From Actinocorallia herbida (GTDB lineage: Bacteria > Actinomycetota > Actinomycetes > Streptosporangiales > Streptosporangiaceae): a DNA stretch of 64,000 nt. Position numbers and translations under genes: made by a program. Position 1 is the first letter of the stretch; every line of letters starts with the position of its first letter. Below the pieces are notes generated by a model, which did not search any database, was not told the origin of the DNA, and saw only the letters and a list, made by a program, of their open reading frames with translations. The DNA is taken from contig NZ_RJKE01000001.1 in assembly GCF_003751225.1 (NCBI RefSeq), positions 6,138,001 through 6,202,000 on the forward strand, given 5' to 3'. Below, piece by piece: positions 8,186 to 16,659 of the stretch.

Positions 8186-8961
8186 GGTTGCCTCTCAAGG
8201 AACTCGTCGGGATACGACCGCACGCTCAGCTCTCCGATGACCGATCCGCCTTCGCGGGTGACGGCGAAGAGCACGGCCTCGGCCACCCGTTCCGGCGGCT
8301 GCGCGGCCGAGCCCGACACCCGGGCCCGGAATCCGCCCTCCTCCCAGGCGAGGACCGCCCGGCGCAGCCGCTCGGGATCCCAGGCGTCCTTGAAGGTGGT
8401 CTCGGTCCGCCCGACCTTCAGCAGTGTGCAGCGGATGCCGTCGGGCCGCAGTTCGTGGGCCAGGCCCTCGGTCAGCCGTTCCAGAGCAGCCTTGGTCGCG
8501 GCGTAGACGAGCAGGTACGGGAAGGGGTCGGCACTGGACTCAGAGGAAAGGTTCACCAGGTGCGGGGACCTCGAGGCCCTGAGCAGCGGCACCGCCTCAC
8601 GGGTGGTGTAGAGGGGGCCGAGCAGGTTCGTGCCCACCTCTCGCGCCAGCTCCGCGTCGGTGGCCTCCTCGACCAGGTGCGGCTCGGCCATGGCCGCGTT
8701 GTTCACCAGGATGTCCAGGCCGCCGAACTCCGAGTGAACCAGGGCGAATGCCGCGCGGACGGCGGCCGGGTCGCAGAGATCGGCCGGGAGTGGCAGGCCG
8801 GCGGCGCCGAGCCGAGAGGCTGCGGAGTCCAGGTGCGGGCCCGGCCGGGCGAGCAGGCCGACGCGGGCGCCTTCGGCGGCGAGGGCGAGGGCGATCGCCA
8901 GCCCCGTCCCGCGCGACGCCCCGGTGACGACCGCGGTGCGGCCCGCCAGCACACCGGTCAT
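8182..8961 (-). CDS. SDR family NAD(P)-dependent oxidoreductase
   Basis: A 259-residue short-chain dehydrogenase. The nucleotide motif TGASRGTGLAIALALA is near residue 12, NNAAMAEPH near 90, catalytic Ser in LSSESS, and the YxxxK pair in VYAATKAALE. Starts at the ATG at 8961, which overlaps the stop of the upstream FAH-family gene; the longer open frame upstream is antisense shadow. Middle gene of the FAH-SDR-CoA-transferase operon. It likely oxidises or reduces a hydroxyl or keto group on the pathway intermediate; the substrate is not evident. Confidence 0.9.
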   Translation of the reverse strand: MTGVLAGRTAVVTGASRGTGLAIALALAAEGARVGLLARPGPHLDSAASRLGAAGLPLPADLCDPAAVRAAFALVHSEFGGLDILVNNAAMAEPHLVEEATDAELAREVGTNLLGPLYTTREAVPLLRASRSPHLVNLSSESSADPFPYLLVYAATKAALERLTEGLAHELRPDGIRCTLLKVGRTETTFKDAWDPERLRRAVLAWEEGGFRARVSGSAAQPPERVAEAVLFAVTREGGSVIGELSVRSYPDEFLERQP

Positions 8962-9938
8962 GCCGCCACCCAACGGTTGGCGAGAACGCCGAGCCCGTCG
9001 ATCTCCAGCTCGACCAGGTCGCCCGCCTGCGGATAGCGGCCCAGTTCCAGGCCGGAACCCCAGCCGACGGTGCCCGCGCCGATCACGTCGCCTGGCCGCA
9101 GCTCCTCCGCCCTGCTCAGGTAGCTCACGATCTCCGCAACCGAGTGGTGGATGCTGTCGGTGGAGCCCCGGCTCCACACCTCACCGGCCACTCGGGCGAC
9201 CATCGTGTGCGGTTCGGCCGGGTCCCAGGCATCGGCGGTGACGAGGTACGGGCCCAGGACGTTCCAGCCGTCGCGATCCTTGCCCTTGGCCGGCCCGAGT
9301 CCGCCGCGCATCTCCTTGAACTGCTGCCTGCGCTCGGAAACGTCGTTGAAGACCGTGTACCCGGCGATGTGCGCGGCGGCGCTTTCGGGAGGCACGTCGC
9401 GGCCCGCCCGGCCGATGACGATCGCGAACTCGAGCTCGTAGTCGAGGCGCTCGGCTCCCCGGGGGACGACGACATCGGCTCCGGTCCCCACCACCGAGCG
9501 CGGATTCCCCTTGTAGTAAACGGGCATCTCGTACCACTCCGCCGGGACGTTGCCCCTAGTGGAGTTCTTCACGTGCTGCTCGAACGCCGCACAGTCGCGC
9601 AGGGAGGGCGGTGAGGGCAGCGGGGCGAGCAGCCGGACCTCCTCATGTCGGTAGATGAGCCGGCCGCCGCCCGCGCTGAGCGCGTCCAGGGGGGCGTCGG
9701 TGAGGTCGGCCGCCCGGAGCACCGCCTCCCGGGCGGCTTCTCCGTTCGCCAGCAGGACGGCGAGGTCTGCCGGCACGAGGGCGTCCGCGATCGCCCTGGC
9801 CCGAGACCTGTCGACCCGTCCGGCGAGCGTGTGCGCGAACGCCAGGTTCACGTCGAGCAGATCACCCGCCGAGGTGACGATGCCGACCCTCCGCACCGGC
9901 CCCACCGGCGTCTCCACCTCGAATGTCGCGTATCGCAC
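8958..9938 (-). CDS. Fumarylacetoacetate hydrolase (FAH) family protein
   Basis: A 326-residue FAH-fold enzyme; the family hydrolyses C-C bonds of acylpyruvates or hydrates/isomerises 2-oxo-dienoates with a divalent metal. Visible signatures: PAEWYEMPVYYKGNP (about residue 135), metal ligands in LDYELEFAIVIGR, the aspartate in GYTVFNDVSERRQQF, and the C-terminal RPGDVIGAGTVGWGSG. First gene of the operon continuing into SDR and CoA-transferase. Operator copy B lies 16 bp upstream of the start. It resembles the FAH-family protein at 42329 more than the one at 11258. Confidence 0.92.
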   Translation of the reverse strand: MRYATFEVETPVGPVRRVGIVTSAGDLLDVNLAFAHTLAGRVDRSRARAIADALVPADLAVLLANGEAAREAVLRAADLTDAPLDALSAGGGRLIYRHEEVRLLAPLPSPPSLRDCAAFEQHVKNSTRGNVPAEWYEMPVYYKGNPRSVVGTGADVVVPRGAERLDYELEFAIVIGRAGRDVPPESAAAHIAGYTVFNDVSERRQQFKEMRGGLGPAKGKDRDGWNVLGPYLVTADAWDPAEPHTMVARVAGEVWSRGSTDSIHHSVAEIVSYLSRAEELRPGDVIGAGTVGWGSGLELGRYPQAGDLVELEIDGLGVLANRWVAA

Positions 9939-9953
9939 GACCCACCTTCCAGA

Positions 9954-9983
9954 ACATAAAGCGCAAATTATGTCTAATTAGTA
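9954..9983. promoter_or_regulatory. Operator copy B
   Basis: ACATAA-N8-TTATGT is a perfect 6-bp inverted repeat (9954-9973), extended by TAATTAGTA to 30 bp. It is upstream of the operon starting at 9938 on the minus strand. Spacing (ACAn-N12-nTGT) is the same as in the other copies. Confidence 0.6.
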
Positions 9984-10091
9984 TAGGCATGACACGACCT
10001 TCCGCCACCCCTGGAGGTCGCTGCGCCGACGACAAGACCGGTACAGGGACGAGCGGTGGCAGCAGGCTCCAGCCGAAGCGCGCACCGACGG

Positions 10092-10658
10092 TCAGGCCCG
10101 TGTCCTGGTGAGCCCCGGCACCGCGTGGTGGTGGTCTTCCAGCGGGACCCGCAGGGCCAAGGCCATCCGGGCCGCGCAGCAGTACCACGAGACCGTCATG
10201 AGGAGTTCCACCGCCTCGCGCGGGTCGACCAGCGAGACGAACTCCGCCCAGGTGGTGTCGGCCACGTCGGCATCGGCGACGAGGTCGTCGGTCAGCGCGA
10301 GGACGGACCGTTGCAGCAGCGTCAGGTCCGCGGGCGTTCCGCCGTCGCGCATGGCCTGGAGCACTCCCTCGGGTACCCCCGCTCGCAGAGCCGGCCGCCA
10401 GTGGCTGCGCCAGACGTAGTCGCTGCCCATGAGCGCCGAGACCCGGAGGATGGCCAGCTCGCGCAGCCCCCGGTCGGCGGCGGCGTCTGCGCGCAGGCTC
10501 CAGGCCAGGTCGAGCCAGCCGGAAAGGACCTCAGGTGCGTGGCCGAGCACCCGGTACATCTCCGGCAGGCCCCCCGCGAGTCCCGCCGCCTTGGCATAGA
10601 CCTCGGCGAGGCGGGGGTCGGTCCCGTCGTCGGTACGCGGGCCGAGCCGGCCGCTCAT
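10092..10658 (-). CDS. Carboxymuconolactone decarboxylase / AhpD-like protein
   Basis: A 188-residue all-helical protein of the carboxymuconolactone-decarboxylase/AhpD fold: GGLPEMYRVLGHAPEVLSGW, RELAILRVSALMGSDYVWRSHW, then a long helix with VLALTDDL and EFVSLVDPREAVELLMTVSWY. The AhpD CxxC pair is absent from the usual place (SDYVWRSHW), so it is not a peroxidase of the AhpD type. Its ATG overlaps the stop of the upstream VOC gene (ATGA), so the two form an operon. Such proteins are frequent in aromatic and steroid clusters with unknown exact roles. Confidence 0.82.
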   Translation of the reverse strand: MSGRLGPRTDDGTDPRLAEVYAKAAGLAGGLPEMYRVLGHAPEVLSGWLDLAWSLRADAAADRGLRELAILRVSALMGSDYVWRSHWRPALRAGVPEGVLQAMRDGGTPADLTLLQRSVLALTDDLVADADVADTTWAEFVSLVDPREAVELLMTVSWYCCAARMALALRVPLEDHHHAVPGLTRTRA

Positions 10659-11074
10659 CGCGGAGTCCTGACACAACGGCACAGGCCGGACTGGTGCAGC
10701 TCGATCAGGTCGCCCGACGGGTCTCGCACGAAGACCTGGCGGCGCTCGCCCCGGCCGACGTGCCAGTGCGGCACGCCCATCCGAACGAGGTCCTCGACGG
10801 CCTCCGTGATGTCCGGCACCCCGAACGCGAGGTGCGAGATGAACGGATCCCGGTCCGGCCGTGCCGCGTACCGGGACGTACCGGCCGCTCCGAACAGGTG
10901 GACCTGGACGCCGTTGGCGGCGTCCAGCCATTGGATCGGTATCCCCGGGACCTCAGGGGCGTCCGCGGCTTCCGCCAGCCCCAGAACGTCACGGTAGAAA
11001 TCGACGTGGACCGTCATCGCCTCCGGAGGCACCCGGAGAGCGCGGTGATGCAGTTCCAGCCCGTGCAGGGCCAT
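10655..11074 (-). CDS. VOC (glyoxalase/dioxygenase-like) family protein
   Basis: A 139-residue single vicinal-oxygen-chelate unit. It shows paired beta-alpha-beta halves: LHGLELHHRALRVPPE and DFYRDVLGLAEA, then PFISHLAFGVPDITEAVEDL and the ending VFVRDPSGDLIELHQ, whose last Glu and the His residues are possible metal ligands. The ATG at 11074 is chosen for its strong GGGGAGG ribosome site; the frame runs open to 11113. First gene of the VOC/CMD operon, downstream of operator copy C. Could be an isomerase, epimerase or small dioxygenase. Confidence 0.82.
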   Translation of the reverse strand: MALHGLELHHRALRVPPEAMTVHVDFYRDVLGLAEAADAPEVPGIPIQWLDAANGVQVHLFGAAGTSRYAARPDRDPFISHLAFGVPDITEAVEDLVRMGVPHWHVGRGERRQVFVRDPSGDLIELHQSGLCRCVRTPR

Positions 11075-11118
11075 CAGACCTCCCCTTTCGCCGCTCGGGC
11101 GACACACGATCACGACTG

Positions 11119-11148
11119 GACAATTTAGTCAATATTCGCCTTAACTGT
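11119..11148. promoter_or_regulatory. Operator copy C
   Basis: On the minus strand it reads ACAGTTAAGGCG...ATTGAC, then TAAATTGTC. It fits the same 21-bp core (11128-11148) and 30-bp extended layout as the other copies. It lies in the divergent promoter of the VOC/CMD operon (start 11074) and the FAH-family gene (start 11258). Confidence 0.5.
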
Positions 11149-11257
11149 TCATACTAGATCGGAGCAGCGCGCTAGGCGGCGGACCCGTCGATCACCCACC
11201 GGCCATGCGGCCGAGGTGTCGTCCGGCCCGCCCGGCGTCGAGATGAAGGAGCCGTTG

Positions 11258-12094
11258 ATGAAGATCGGAAGGTTCGCCGGGGAGAACGGCGCGTTCTGGG
11301 CCGTCCTGAACCTGGACGAGGGAACGTGCCGTCCGCTGGAAGGCGGGTTCTCCTCCTGGGCTCCCGCGCTCACCGGCGACCCCGGGTCAGCCGCCCGCCT
11401 GGCCGGGGAGCCGCAGCCGTTGGCCGGCCTGCGGACGCTGGCGCCCGTGGAGCCCACCGCGAAGATCGTCGCCGTGGGCGCAACGTACGCCAAGCATGTC
11501 GCGGGCCTGGGCCTGACCATGCCCGAGCGGCCCGCAGCCTTTTTGAAGCCCTACGGCTCACTGCTGGCGCCCGGCGCGGAGATCTCCTACCCGGCGCTCA
11601 CCTCGGCCCTCGATTACGAGGCCGAACTCGTCGCTGTCATCGGCGCCGCCTCCATCGACCGATCCGCGCCGAGCCGGAGTGTCCTGGGCTACACCGCCGG
11701 CAACGACGTCTCGGCGCGGGACCTCCAGTTCGGCGGCTCGGTCACCGGGATGGACATGTTCTCGGCCAAGGCGCTGGACGCCACGGGCGGAGTCGGCCCG
11801 TGGATCGTGACGCGTGACGAGTTCGGTGACGACCATCCCGACCTGGAGCTGCGCCTGACGGTGAACGGGGAGGTCCGGCAGTCCGACCGCACCTCCAGCA
11901 TGGCATGGGGGGTCGGTGATCTCGTCGAGTACGTCGAGGCCCGCAGTGCTCTGGCCTGCGGCGACGTCCTGTTCACCGGCACCTCCGCCGGTGTGGGCCA
12001 TGAGGACGGTCGCTATCTCGAACCCGGCGACGTCGTCGAGGTGACCATCGAGCGGATCGGCACGCTGCGCAACACGGTCGGTCCCCGCCCGTAG
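11258..12094 (+). CDS. Fumarylacetoacetate hydrolase family protein
   Basis: A 278-residue FAH-fold enzyme of the shorter type seen with 2-hydroxyhepta-2,4-diene-1,7-dioate isomerase and acylpyruvase members. Motifs: KIVAVGATYAKHVAGLG, metal ligands in LDYEAELVAVIG, GYTAGNDVSARDLQ, SMAWGVGDLVEYVE, LFTGTSAGVG and the end of the barrel EPGDVVEVTIERIGTLRN. The ATG at 11258 follows AAGGAG by six bases; earlier starts lack a site. It is monocistronic and divergent from the VOC/CMD operon under operator copy C. Confidence 0.92.
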   Translation: MKIGRFAGENGAFWAVLNLDEGTCRPLEGGFSSWAPALTGDPGSAARLAGEPQPLAGLRTLAPVEPTAKIVAVGATYAKHVAGLGLTMPERPAAFLKPYGSLLAPGAEISYPALTSALDYEAELVAVIGAASIDRSAPSRSVLGYTAGNDVSARDLQFGGSVTGMDMFSAKALDATGGVGPWIVTRDEFGDDHPDLELRLTVNGEVRQSDRTSSMAWGVGDLVEYVEARSALACGDVLFTGTSAGVGHEDGRYLEPGDVVEVTIERIGTLRNTVGPRP

Positions 12095-12101
12095 CCGGGC
12101 C

Positions 12102-12139
12102 GGGCCTGAGGAGACGTCCGGGAACGGCCCCTCAGGCCC
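12102..12139. terminator. Possible terminator between convergent genes
   Basis: GGGCCTGAGG (12102-12111) pairs with CCTCAGGCCC (12130-12139) over an 18-nt loop. It lies between the genes ending at 12094 (+) and 12132 (-). Confidence 0.4.
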
Positions 12140-12668
12140 CGAGGACCGGCGGAACGTCATCGTCGGCGTACGCGCGCAGCACGTGGGCGAGCCTGCCCGA
12201 GGCGACCATCTGTGCCGCGAACATGCCGAGTTCGACGATCTCCGGGACGGAGAAGTACCGGCCCAGCTCGGCCAGGTCGGCGTCCCCGATCCGGGTGTGG
12301 TCGAAGGCGAACGTCTCGGCGAAGCGCAAGGCGGCATCCTCCCGGTCGGTGAACCGGGAGCGGTCGGCCGACAGCGCCTGGACGTCATCCTCGGTGACGT
12401 CGTCGGATTTGCGCCCAGCCTTGCAGGCCCGGCAGTCGTTGATGTCGGCGATGCGGAGGCGGACCAGCTCCGCCAGCCGCCCGTCCAGGATGCGGCGCTC
12501 GTGCAGCGCGCGCAGGAGGGCCAGCTGGGCTTCGGCGAGCTCGGGCCGGTGCGCCCAGATGCGGACGGCGAGATCGCTGCTCAGCGCGCGGGACGCGCGC
12601 GCGGCCTCGATCTGCTCGCGCAGAACCGGACGCAGGTGCCGGTGCGGAACCGGGTCGATGGCAGGCAT
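12132..12668 (-). CDS. Carboxymuconolactone decarboxylase family protein
   Basis: A 178-residue helical CMD/AhpD-like protein. Core: AEAQLALLRALHERRILDGR, LAELVRLRIADINDCRACKAGR (a CxxC pair at about residue 79 but without the AhpD histidine three residues later), and AALRFAETFAFDHTRI, EIVELGMFAAQMVASGRL. The CxxC pair distinguishes it from the other CMD-like gene at 10092. Divergent from the 3-hydroxyacyl-CoA dehydrogenase gene, with operator copy D between them. Role unknown; may handle peroxide or act as a decarboxylase-like enzyme. Confidence 0.85.
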   Translation of the reverse strand: MPAIDPVPHRHLRPVLREQIEAARASRALSSDLAVRIWAHRPELAEAQLALLRALHERRILDGRLAELVRLRIADINDCRACKAGRKSDDVTEDDVQALSADRSRFTDREDAALRFAETFAFDHTRIGDADLAELGRYFSVPEIVELGMFAAQMVASGRLAHVLRAYADDDVPPVLGA

Positions 12669-12691
12669 GAGCCCAGCCTAGTCTTCAATGA

Positions 12692-12722
12692 GACTAATTA
12701 AACAGATATAATCTAAATTGTT
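12692..12722. promoter_or_regulatory. Operator copy D
   Basis: The plus-strand core ACAGATATAATCTAAATTGT at 12702 spans ACAG-N12-TTGT. On the other strand it extends to TTAATTAGTC, giving the 30-bp layout. It sits between divergent genes starting at 12668 (-) and 12753 (+). Confidence 0.6.
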
Positions 12723-12752
12723 CAACCACTGTCCTGCTTCAGGAGGAGAACC

Positions 12753-13637
12753 ATGAAGGTCGCAGTCATCGGGGCGGGAACCATGGGCGCGGGCATCGCG
12801 CAGGTGTGCGCCACGGCCGGGCACGAGACCTCGCTGATCGACACCTCGTCTGAACAGCTGGCTCGCGCCGAAGCCGCCACCCGGGCGAGCCTTGAGCGGT
12901 TCACGGCCAAGGGCACGCTGAGCGCCGCGGAGGCCGAAGCCGTGCGGCGCCGCCTGCACCCGGGCACGGACCTGGCAGCGGGCGCGGCCGGCGCCGACGT
13001 GGTCGTCGAGACGGTCGTGGAGGATCTTGAAGTGAAGCGCGACGTGTTCCGCGAGGTGGTCAAGGTGGCAGCCCCGGACGCGCTCCTGGGCACCAACACC
13101 TCGCAGTTGTCCATCACCGCCATCGGAGCCGCGATCCCCGGAGACACCGGCCGGGTCGTCGGGCTGCACTTCTTCAACCCGCCCGTTCTCATGCGGCTCG
13201 TCGAGATCGTCCAAGGCGTCACGACCGACGAACGGACGATCCAGCGCGCCGTGGAGTTCGGGCGCGGCCTCGGAAAGGAGACCGTCGTCTGCCGCAAGGA
13301 CAGCCCTGGTTTCCTGACCTCCCGCATCAGCGCGATCGTCCGCCTGGAGTGCCTGCGTATGCTGGAGGAGGGCGTCGCAGACGCCGAGGACATCGACCGG
13401 GCACTGAGGCTCGGCCTCAACTTCCCCATGGGCCCGCTGGAGCTCGGCGACTTCAACGGCCTCGACACCTATCTGAAGATCCTCACCTCGCTGGAGCAGA
13501 CGCTCGGCGAGCGCTTCAAGCCGACCGTCACCCTGCGGAACCTGGTCGCCGCCGGACGGCTGGGCCGCAAGACCGGGCACGGGATCTACCGCTACGACGC
13601 CGAGGGATGCCGGATCAGCGAACCGGAATCCGCCTGA
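12753..13637 (+). CDS. 3-hydroxyacyl-CoA dehydrogenase family protein
   Basis: A 294-residue single-copy 3-hydroxyacyl/3-hydroxybutyryl-CoA dehydrogenase. NAD-binding motif GAGTMGAGIAQVCATAG at residues 6-22, ETVVEDLEVKRDVF near 90, catalytic His-Glu pair in GLHFFNPPVLMRLVEIVQG near residue 138, and DSPGFLTSRI entering the C-terminal dimer domain (LNFPMGPLELGDFNGLDTYL). Ribosome site AGGAGGAG. It converts a 3-hydroxyacyl-CoA to the 3-oxoacyl-CoA in beta-oxidation. Monocistronic, downstream of operator copy D. Confidence 0.95.
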   Translation: MKVAVIGAGTMGAGIAQVCATAGHETSLIDTSSEQLARAEAATRASLERFTAKGTLSAAEAEAVRRRLHPGTDLAAGAAGADVVVETVVEDLEVKRDVFREVVKVAAPDALLGTNTSQLSITAIGAAIPGDTGRVVGLHFFNPPVLMRLVEIVQGVTTDERTIQRAVEFGRGLGKETVVCRKDSPGFLTSRISAIVRLECLRMLEEGVADAEDIDRALRLGLNFPMGPLELGDFNGLDTYLKILTSLEQTLGERFKPTVTLRNLVAAGRLGRKTGHGIYRYDAEGCRISEPESA

Positions 13638-13648
13638 GTCATGGCGAA

Positions 13649-13680
13649 GGCGGGGCGGGAGCGCACGCTCCTGCCCCGCC
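13649..13680. terminator. Bidirectional terminator hairpin
   Basis: GGCGGGGCGGGAGCG at 13649-13663 pairs with 13666-13680 (15 bp with one G-U pair, CA loop). It is between convergent genes ending at 13637 and 13690. Confidence 0.75.
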
Positions 13681-13689
13681 CTCACACGG

Positions 13690-14721
13690 TCAGCCTCCTT
13701 GGGTAAGGAGGCTCCACGCCCCTCCGGGCCCGGCGGCCACGACCGACTCGCCCAGTTCAGCGGCCCAGGCGGCCTCGGTGCCCGCCTCGTCGCGCCAGGA
13801 CCACAGCCGGGTGGTGAGGCGTCCGAGCACGTGCTCGTCGGTGAACCCGATCGCCCCGTGCACCTGGTGGGCGATCCGTGCGATGACGCCCGATCCTCTC
13901 GCCGCCTGGACCTTCGCCGCTGCCACCGCCGTCCCCGCCAGAGCGCTCGCGGAGCCCTCGGCGGCGCAGACCTCGACCGCCGCGTCGGCCGCCGCCCCGA
14001 TGGCCGCGCTCTCCGCGGCGAGCTCGGCGACCTGCTGCTGCACGGCCTGGAACCGGGACAGCGGACGGCCGAACTGCTCGCGCTCGGCGGCATGCCGCAG
14101 GGTGAGCGCGAGAACCCTCCGCGCGGCACCGGCGGTGAGCACCGTCCGCAGCAGCGCCCGCCTGCGCCGCAGTTCGACCACCGCCCCGCCCGGGACGGTG
14201 CCGATCTCCTCAGCCGACACCAGCGCGTCGACGCGCAGATCGTCCCGCGGTTCGCCCGCCAGGTTCATCCCCTCACGCACGAGATCGCGGTCCGGCCGCA
14301 GGGACACGACCACCGACCCTTCACCTGTGTCCACCAGCGCCAGCGTCCGCGCCGCGCGTCCCCACGGCACCGCCGCCAGCTCTCCCCGCACCCGCAGGCC
14401 CGCACCCTCCCGGCGCACGTCGAACCGCGCCAGCTCGGCCGTCAGTGGCCCGGCCGGCAGCGGGAGCCCGGCGAGCGCGCAGAGCCAGCCCCCCAGCAGC
14501 GCGGTCTCCCCCACCGGAACGTCCGCCGCGTGCTCACCCGCCGCCGCGGCGATCACGGCCGCCTCTCTGAGCGTCCCTCCCGCGCCCCCGGCCTCCTCCG
14601 CCACCGACACGAGGGTGAGCCCGGAGCCCTCCAACGCCTTCCAGAGCGCATTTCCCCCGGTCGCGTGCTCGGCGAACAGGTCATCACATGTATCGGCGAG
14701 CAGCCGAAGCTCGTCGGTCAT
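13690..14721 (-). CDS. Acyl-CoA dehydrogenase family protein, short subunit
   Basis: A 343-residue acyl-CoA dehydrogenase-fold protein, shorter and more diverged than usual. Recognisable: the C-terminal helical domain TLRHAAEREQFGRPLSRFQA, with QVHGAIGFTDEHVLGRL near residue 285. The middle beta-domain is weak and the canonical YEGT catalytic segment reads WSWRDEAGTE. Together with the 383-residue partner whose stop it overlaps (ATGA), it resembles the two-gene alpha-beta acyl-CoA dehydrogenases known for steroid side-chain and ring catabolism (FadE28-FadE29 type). Inference: it is the FAD- or substrate-binding partner rather than a stand-alone enzyme. Last gene of the operon starting at 17640. 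Confidence 0.85.
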   Translation of the reverse strand: MTDELRLLADTCDDLFAEHATGGNALWKALEGSGLTLVSVAEEAGGAGGTLREAAVIAAAAGEHAADVPVGETALLGGWLCALAGLPLPAGPLTAELARFDVRREGAGLRVRGELAAVPWGRAARTLALVDTGEGSVVVSLRPDRDLVREGMNLAGEPRDDLRVDALVSAEEIGTVPGGAVVELRRRRALLRTVLTAGAARRVLALTLRHAAEREQFGRPLSRFQAVQQQVAELAAESAAIGAAADAAVEVCAAEGSASALAGTAVAAAKVQAARGSGVIARIAHQVHGAIGFTDEHVLGRLTTRLWSWRDEAGTEAAWAAELGESVVAAGPGGAWSLLTQGG

Positions 14722-15869
14722 CTCATCCCCATCGCTCGCGCGACGACGCCGCGCAGAATCTCATTGGTGCCGCCGCGCAGGGTGAAGCCGGGCGACATGA
14801 GGACGGCGTCGGCCAGGAGCCGCGGCAGCCCGTCGGTGGCGCCCGGATCGGGGCGCGCGTCGACGAGCAGCCGCGCGGCGTCGATGATCTCTTGTTCCAG
14901 CCGTGTGCCGAGGTCCTTCACCAGGGCCGCGGCCACCTCAGGCACCTCGCCGCGGTCCAGCGCCGCGGCCACGGAGATGGACAGGCGCCGGACCGTCCAG
15001 ACCCGCGAGACGAGTCGACCGAGCTCGGCCCGGCCCGTCCCCGCGTCCGCCAACGCGCCCACCAGTGCGGTGAGCAGTGGGAATGTCGAAAGGTACCGCT
15101 CCGGGCCGCTGCGCTCGAAGGCCAGCTCCGAGGTGGCCTGATTCCAGCCTTGGCCGATGACGCCGAGCACCATCTCGTCGGGCACGAAGACGTCGTCGAG
15201 CACCACCTCGTTGAAGTGGTGGGCGCCGTTGATGAGCCGGATGGGCCGGATCGTCACTCCGGGCGACCTCAGGTCGACGACGAACTGTGAGAGCCCGCTC
15301 TTGCGGTCCCGGCCTTCCGCGGGGGAGCTGCGCGCGAGGACGGCGAAGGCATGTGCGTGGTGGGCGCCGCTCGTCCACACCTTGGTCCCGGTGAGCCGCC
15401 AGCCGCCCTCTGCGCGAACGGCTCGCGTGCGGACCGCGGCCAGATCCGATCCCGCGTCCGGCTCGCTGAGGCCAATGGCGAAGAAGCACGTGCCCGCGGC
15501 GATGCCCGGCAGATACCGGGTCTTGAGCGCCTCGGTGCCGAAGTGGAGCAGGGCCGGCGCCGTCTGCCGGTCGGCGATCCAGTGCGCGGCGACGGGGGCG
15601 CCCGCGGCCAGCAGCTCCTCGGTGACGACGTAGCGTTCCAGCGCCGTCCGGTCATGTCCGCCGTAAGCACGGGGCACGGTCATGCCGAGCCAGCCACGCT
15701 CGCCCAGCCTGCGGCTGAACGCCTCGTCCCAGCCGGTCAGCCAGCTGTCGGAGCGGGGCCGGAAGGTCCCGGCGGCCAGCTCCTCGGCGACGAAGGCCCG
15801 TACCTCGGCCCGGAGCTGTTCCTCCTGCGGGCCCAGCCGGACGGCGCGGGGCACCAGTGCTGTGCTCAC
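14718..15869 (-). CDS. Acyl-CoA dehydrogenase family protein
   Basis: A 383-residue flavin enzyme. Signatures: GWLGMTVPRAYGGHDRTALE, FAIGLSEPDAGSDLAAVRTRA, GTKVWTSGAHHAHAFAVLAR, helix G LAFERSGPERYLSTFPLL and TLRGGTNEILRGVVARAMGM. In the last segment Gly replaces the Glu used by medium-chain enzymes; the base may be the Glu in helix G, as in isovaleryl- and steroid-type enzymes. GTG start at 15869, overlapping the stop of the enoyl-CoA hydratase gene (GTGA). Forms the likely heteromeric pair with the following 343-residue subunit. Confidence 0.93.
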   Translation of the reverse strand: MSTALVPRAVRLGPQEEQLRAEVRAFVAEELAAGTFRPRSDSWLTGWDEAFSRRLGERGWLGMTVPRAYGGHDRTALERYVVTEELLAAGAPVAAHWIADRQTAPALLHFGTEALKTRYLPGIAAGTCFFAIGLSEPDAGSDLAAVRTRAVRAEGGWRLTGTKVWTSGAHHAHAFAVLARSSPAEGRDRKSGLSQFVVDLRSPGVTIRPIRLINGAHHFNEVVLDDVFVPDEMVLGVIGQGWNQATSELAFERSGPERYLSTFPLLTALVGALADAGTGRAELGRLVSRVWTVRRLSISVAAALDRGEVPEVAAALVKDLGTRLEQEIIDAARLLVDARPDPGATDGLPRLLADAVLMSPGFTLRGGTNEILRGVVARAMGMR

Positions 15870-16642
15870 CGGCCCCTCCAGACCGGGCGCCGCTTCTCGG
15901 CGAAGGCCTGCGCGCCTTCGAGCGCGTCCTCGGACTCGCGCACCGGGTCGAGGATCGGGGCCTGCCGCTCGAACGCCTCGGCCTGCGGCCAGTCCTGGGA
16001 CTCGACCACGACGCGCTTGGACGCGGCGACCGCCAGCGGCCCGTTCTCGGCAATGGTCCCGGCCAGCGCCAGCGCGTCGGCCAGCGCGCCGCCGGGCTCG
16101 GTGAGCCGGTTGACCAGGCCAAGGTGCTCGGCCCGTTCGGCGCCGAACGGCTGTCCGGTGAGGATCAACTCCATCGCGACGTGGTAAGGGATACGACGCG
16201 GGAGCCGGAACAGGCCGCCCGCGCCCGCAGTGAGCCCGCGCTTCACCTCCGGCAGCCCGAAGACGGCGTTCCGGGAGGCCACCACCAGGTCGCACGCGAG
16301 CGCCAGCTCGCAACCGCCGCCGAGCGCGTAGCCCTCCACCGCGGCGATGATCGGGGTGCGCGGCGGCCGGGCGGCGATGCCCGCGAAGCCGCGTTCGGTG
16401 CGCGGCAGCGGCTGCCCGCCGGCGAATGCCTTCAGGTCCATACCCGCGCAGAAGGTCCCGCCGGCGCCGGTGACGACCGCGACCGCCAGGTTCGGGTCGG
16501 CGTCGAGCTCGTCCAGGGCCTCCCCGATCGACACCGCGGTCCGGTGGTCGATCGCGTTGCGCACCGCGGGGCGCTCGATGGTGATGGTCATGATGCCGCC
16601 TGTGGTCTCGACGAGCACCTGGTCCACTTTCAGGTCCCCCAT
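15866..16642 (-). CDS. Enoyl-CoA hydratase/isomerase family protein
   Basis: A 258-residue crotonase. Oxyanion segments GAGGTFCAGMDLKAFAGG (about 60-77) and GYALGGGCELALACDLVVA (about 105-123). Both hydratase glutamates are present: NAVFGLPEVKRGL and HVAMELILTG. Likely a true enoyl-CoA hydratase acting after the adjacent acyl-CoA dehydrogenase pair. ATG at 16642 with a GGAGGA site; 17 bases after the quinone oxidoreductase gene. The long upstream frame is shadow. Confidence 0.93.
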   Translation of the reverse strand: MGDLKVDQVLVETTGGIMTITIERPAVRNAIDHRTAVSIGEALDELDADPNLAVAVVTGAGGTFCAGMDLKAFAGGQPLPRTERGFAGIAARPPRTPIIAAVEGYALGGGCELALACDLVVASRNAVFGLPEVKRGLTAGAGGLFRLPRRIPYHVAMELILTGQPFGAERAEHLGLVNRLTEPGGALADALALAGTIAENGPLAVAASKRVVVESQDWPQAEAFERQAPILDPVRESEDALEGAQAFAEKRRPVWRGR

Positions 16643-16659
16643 GGGTCCTCCTCCGCCGG

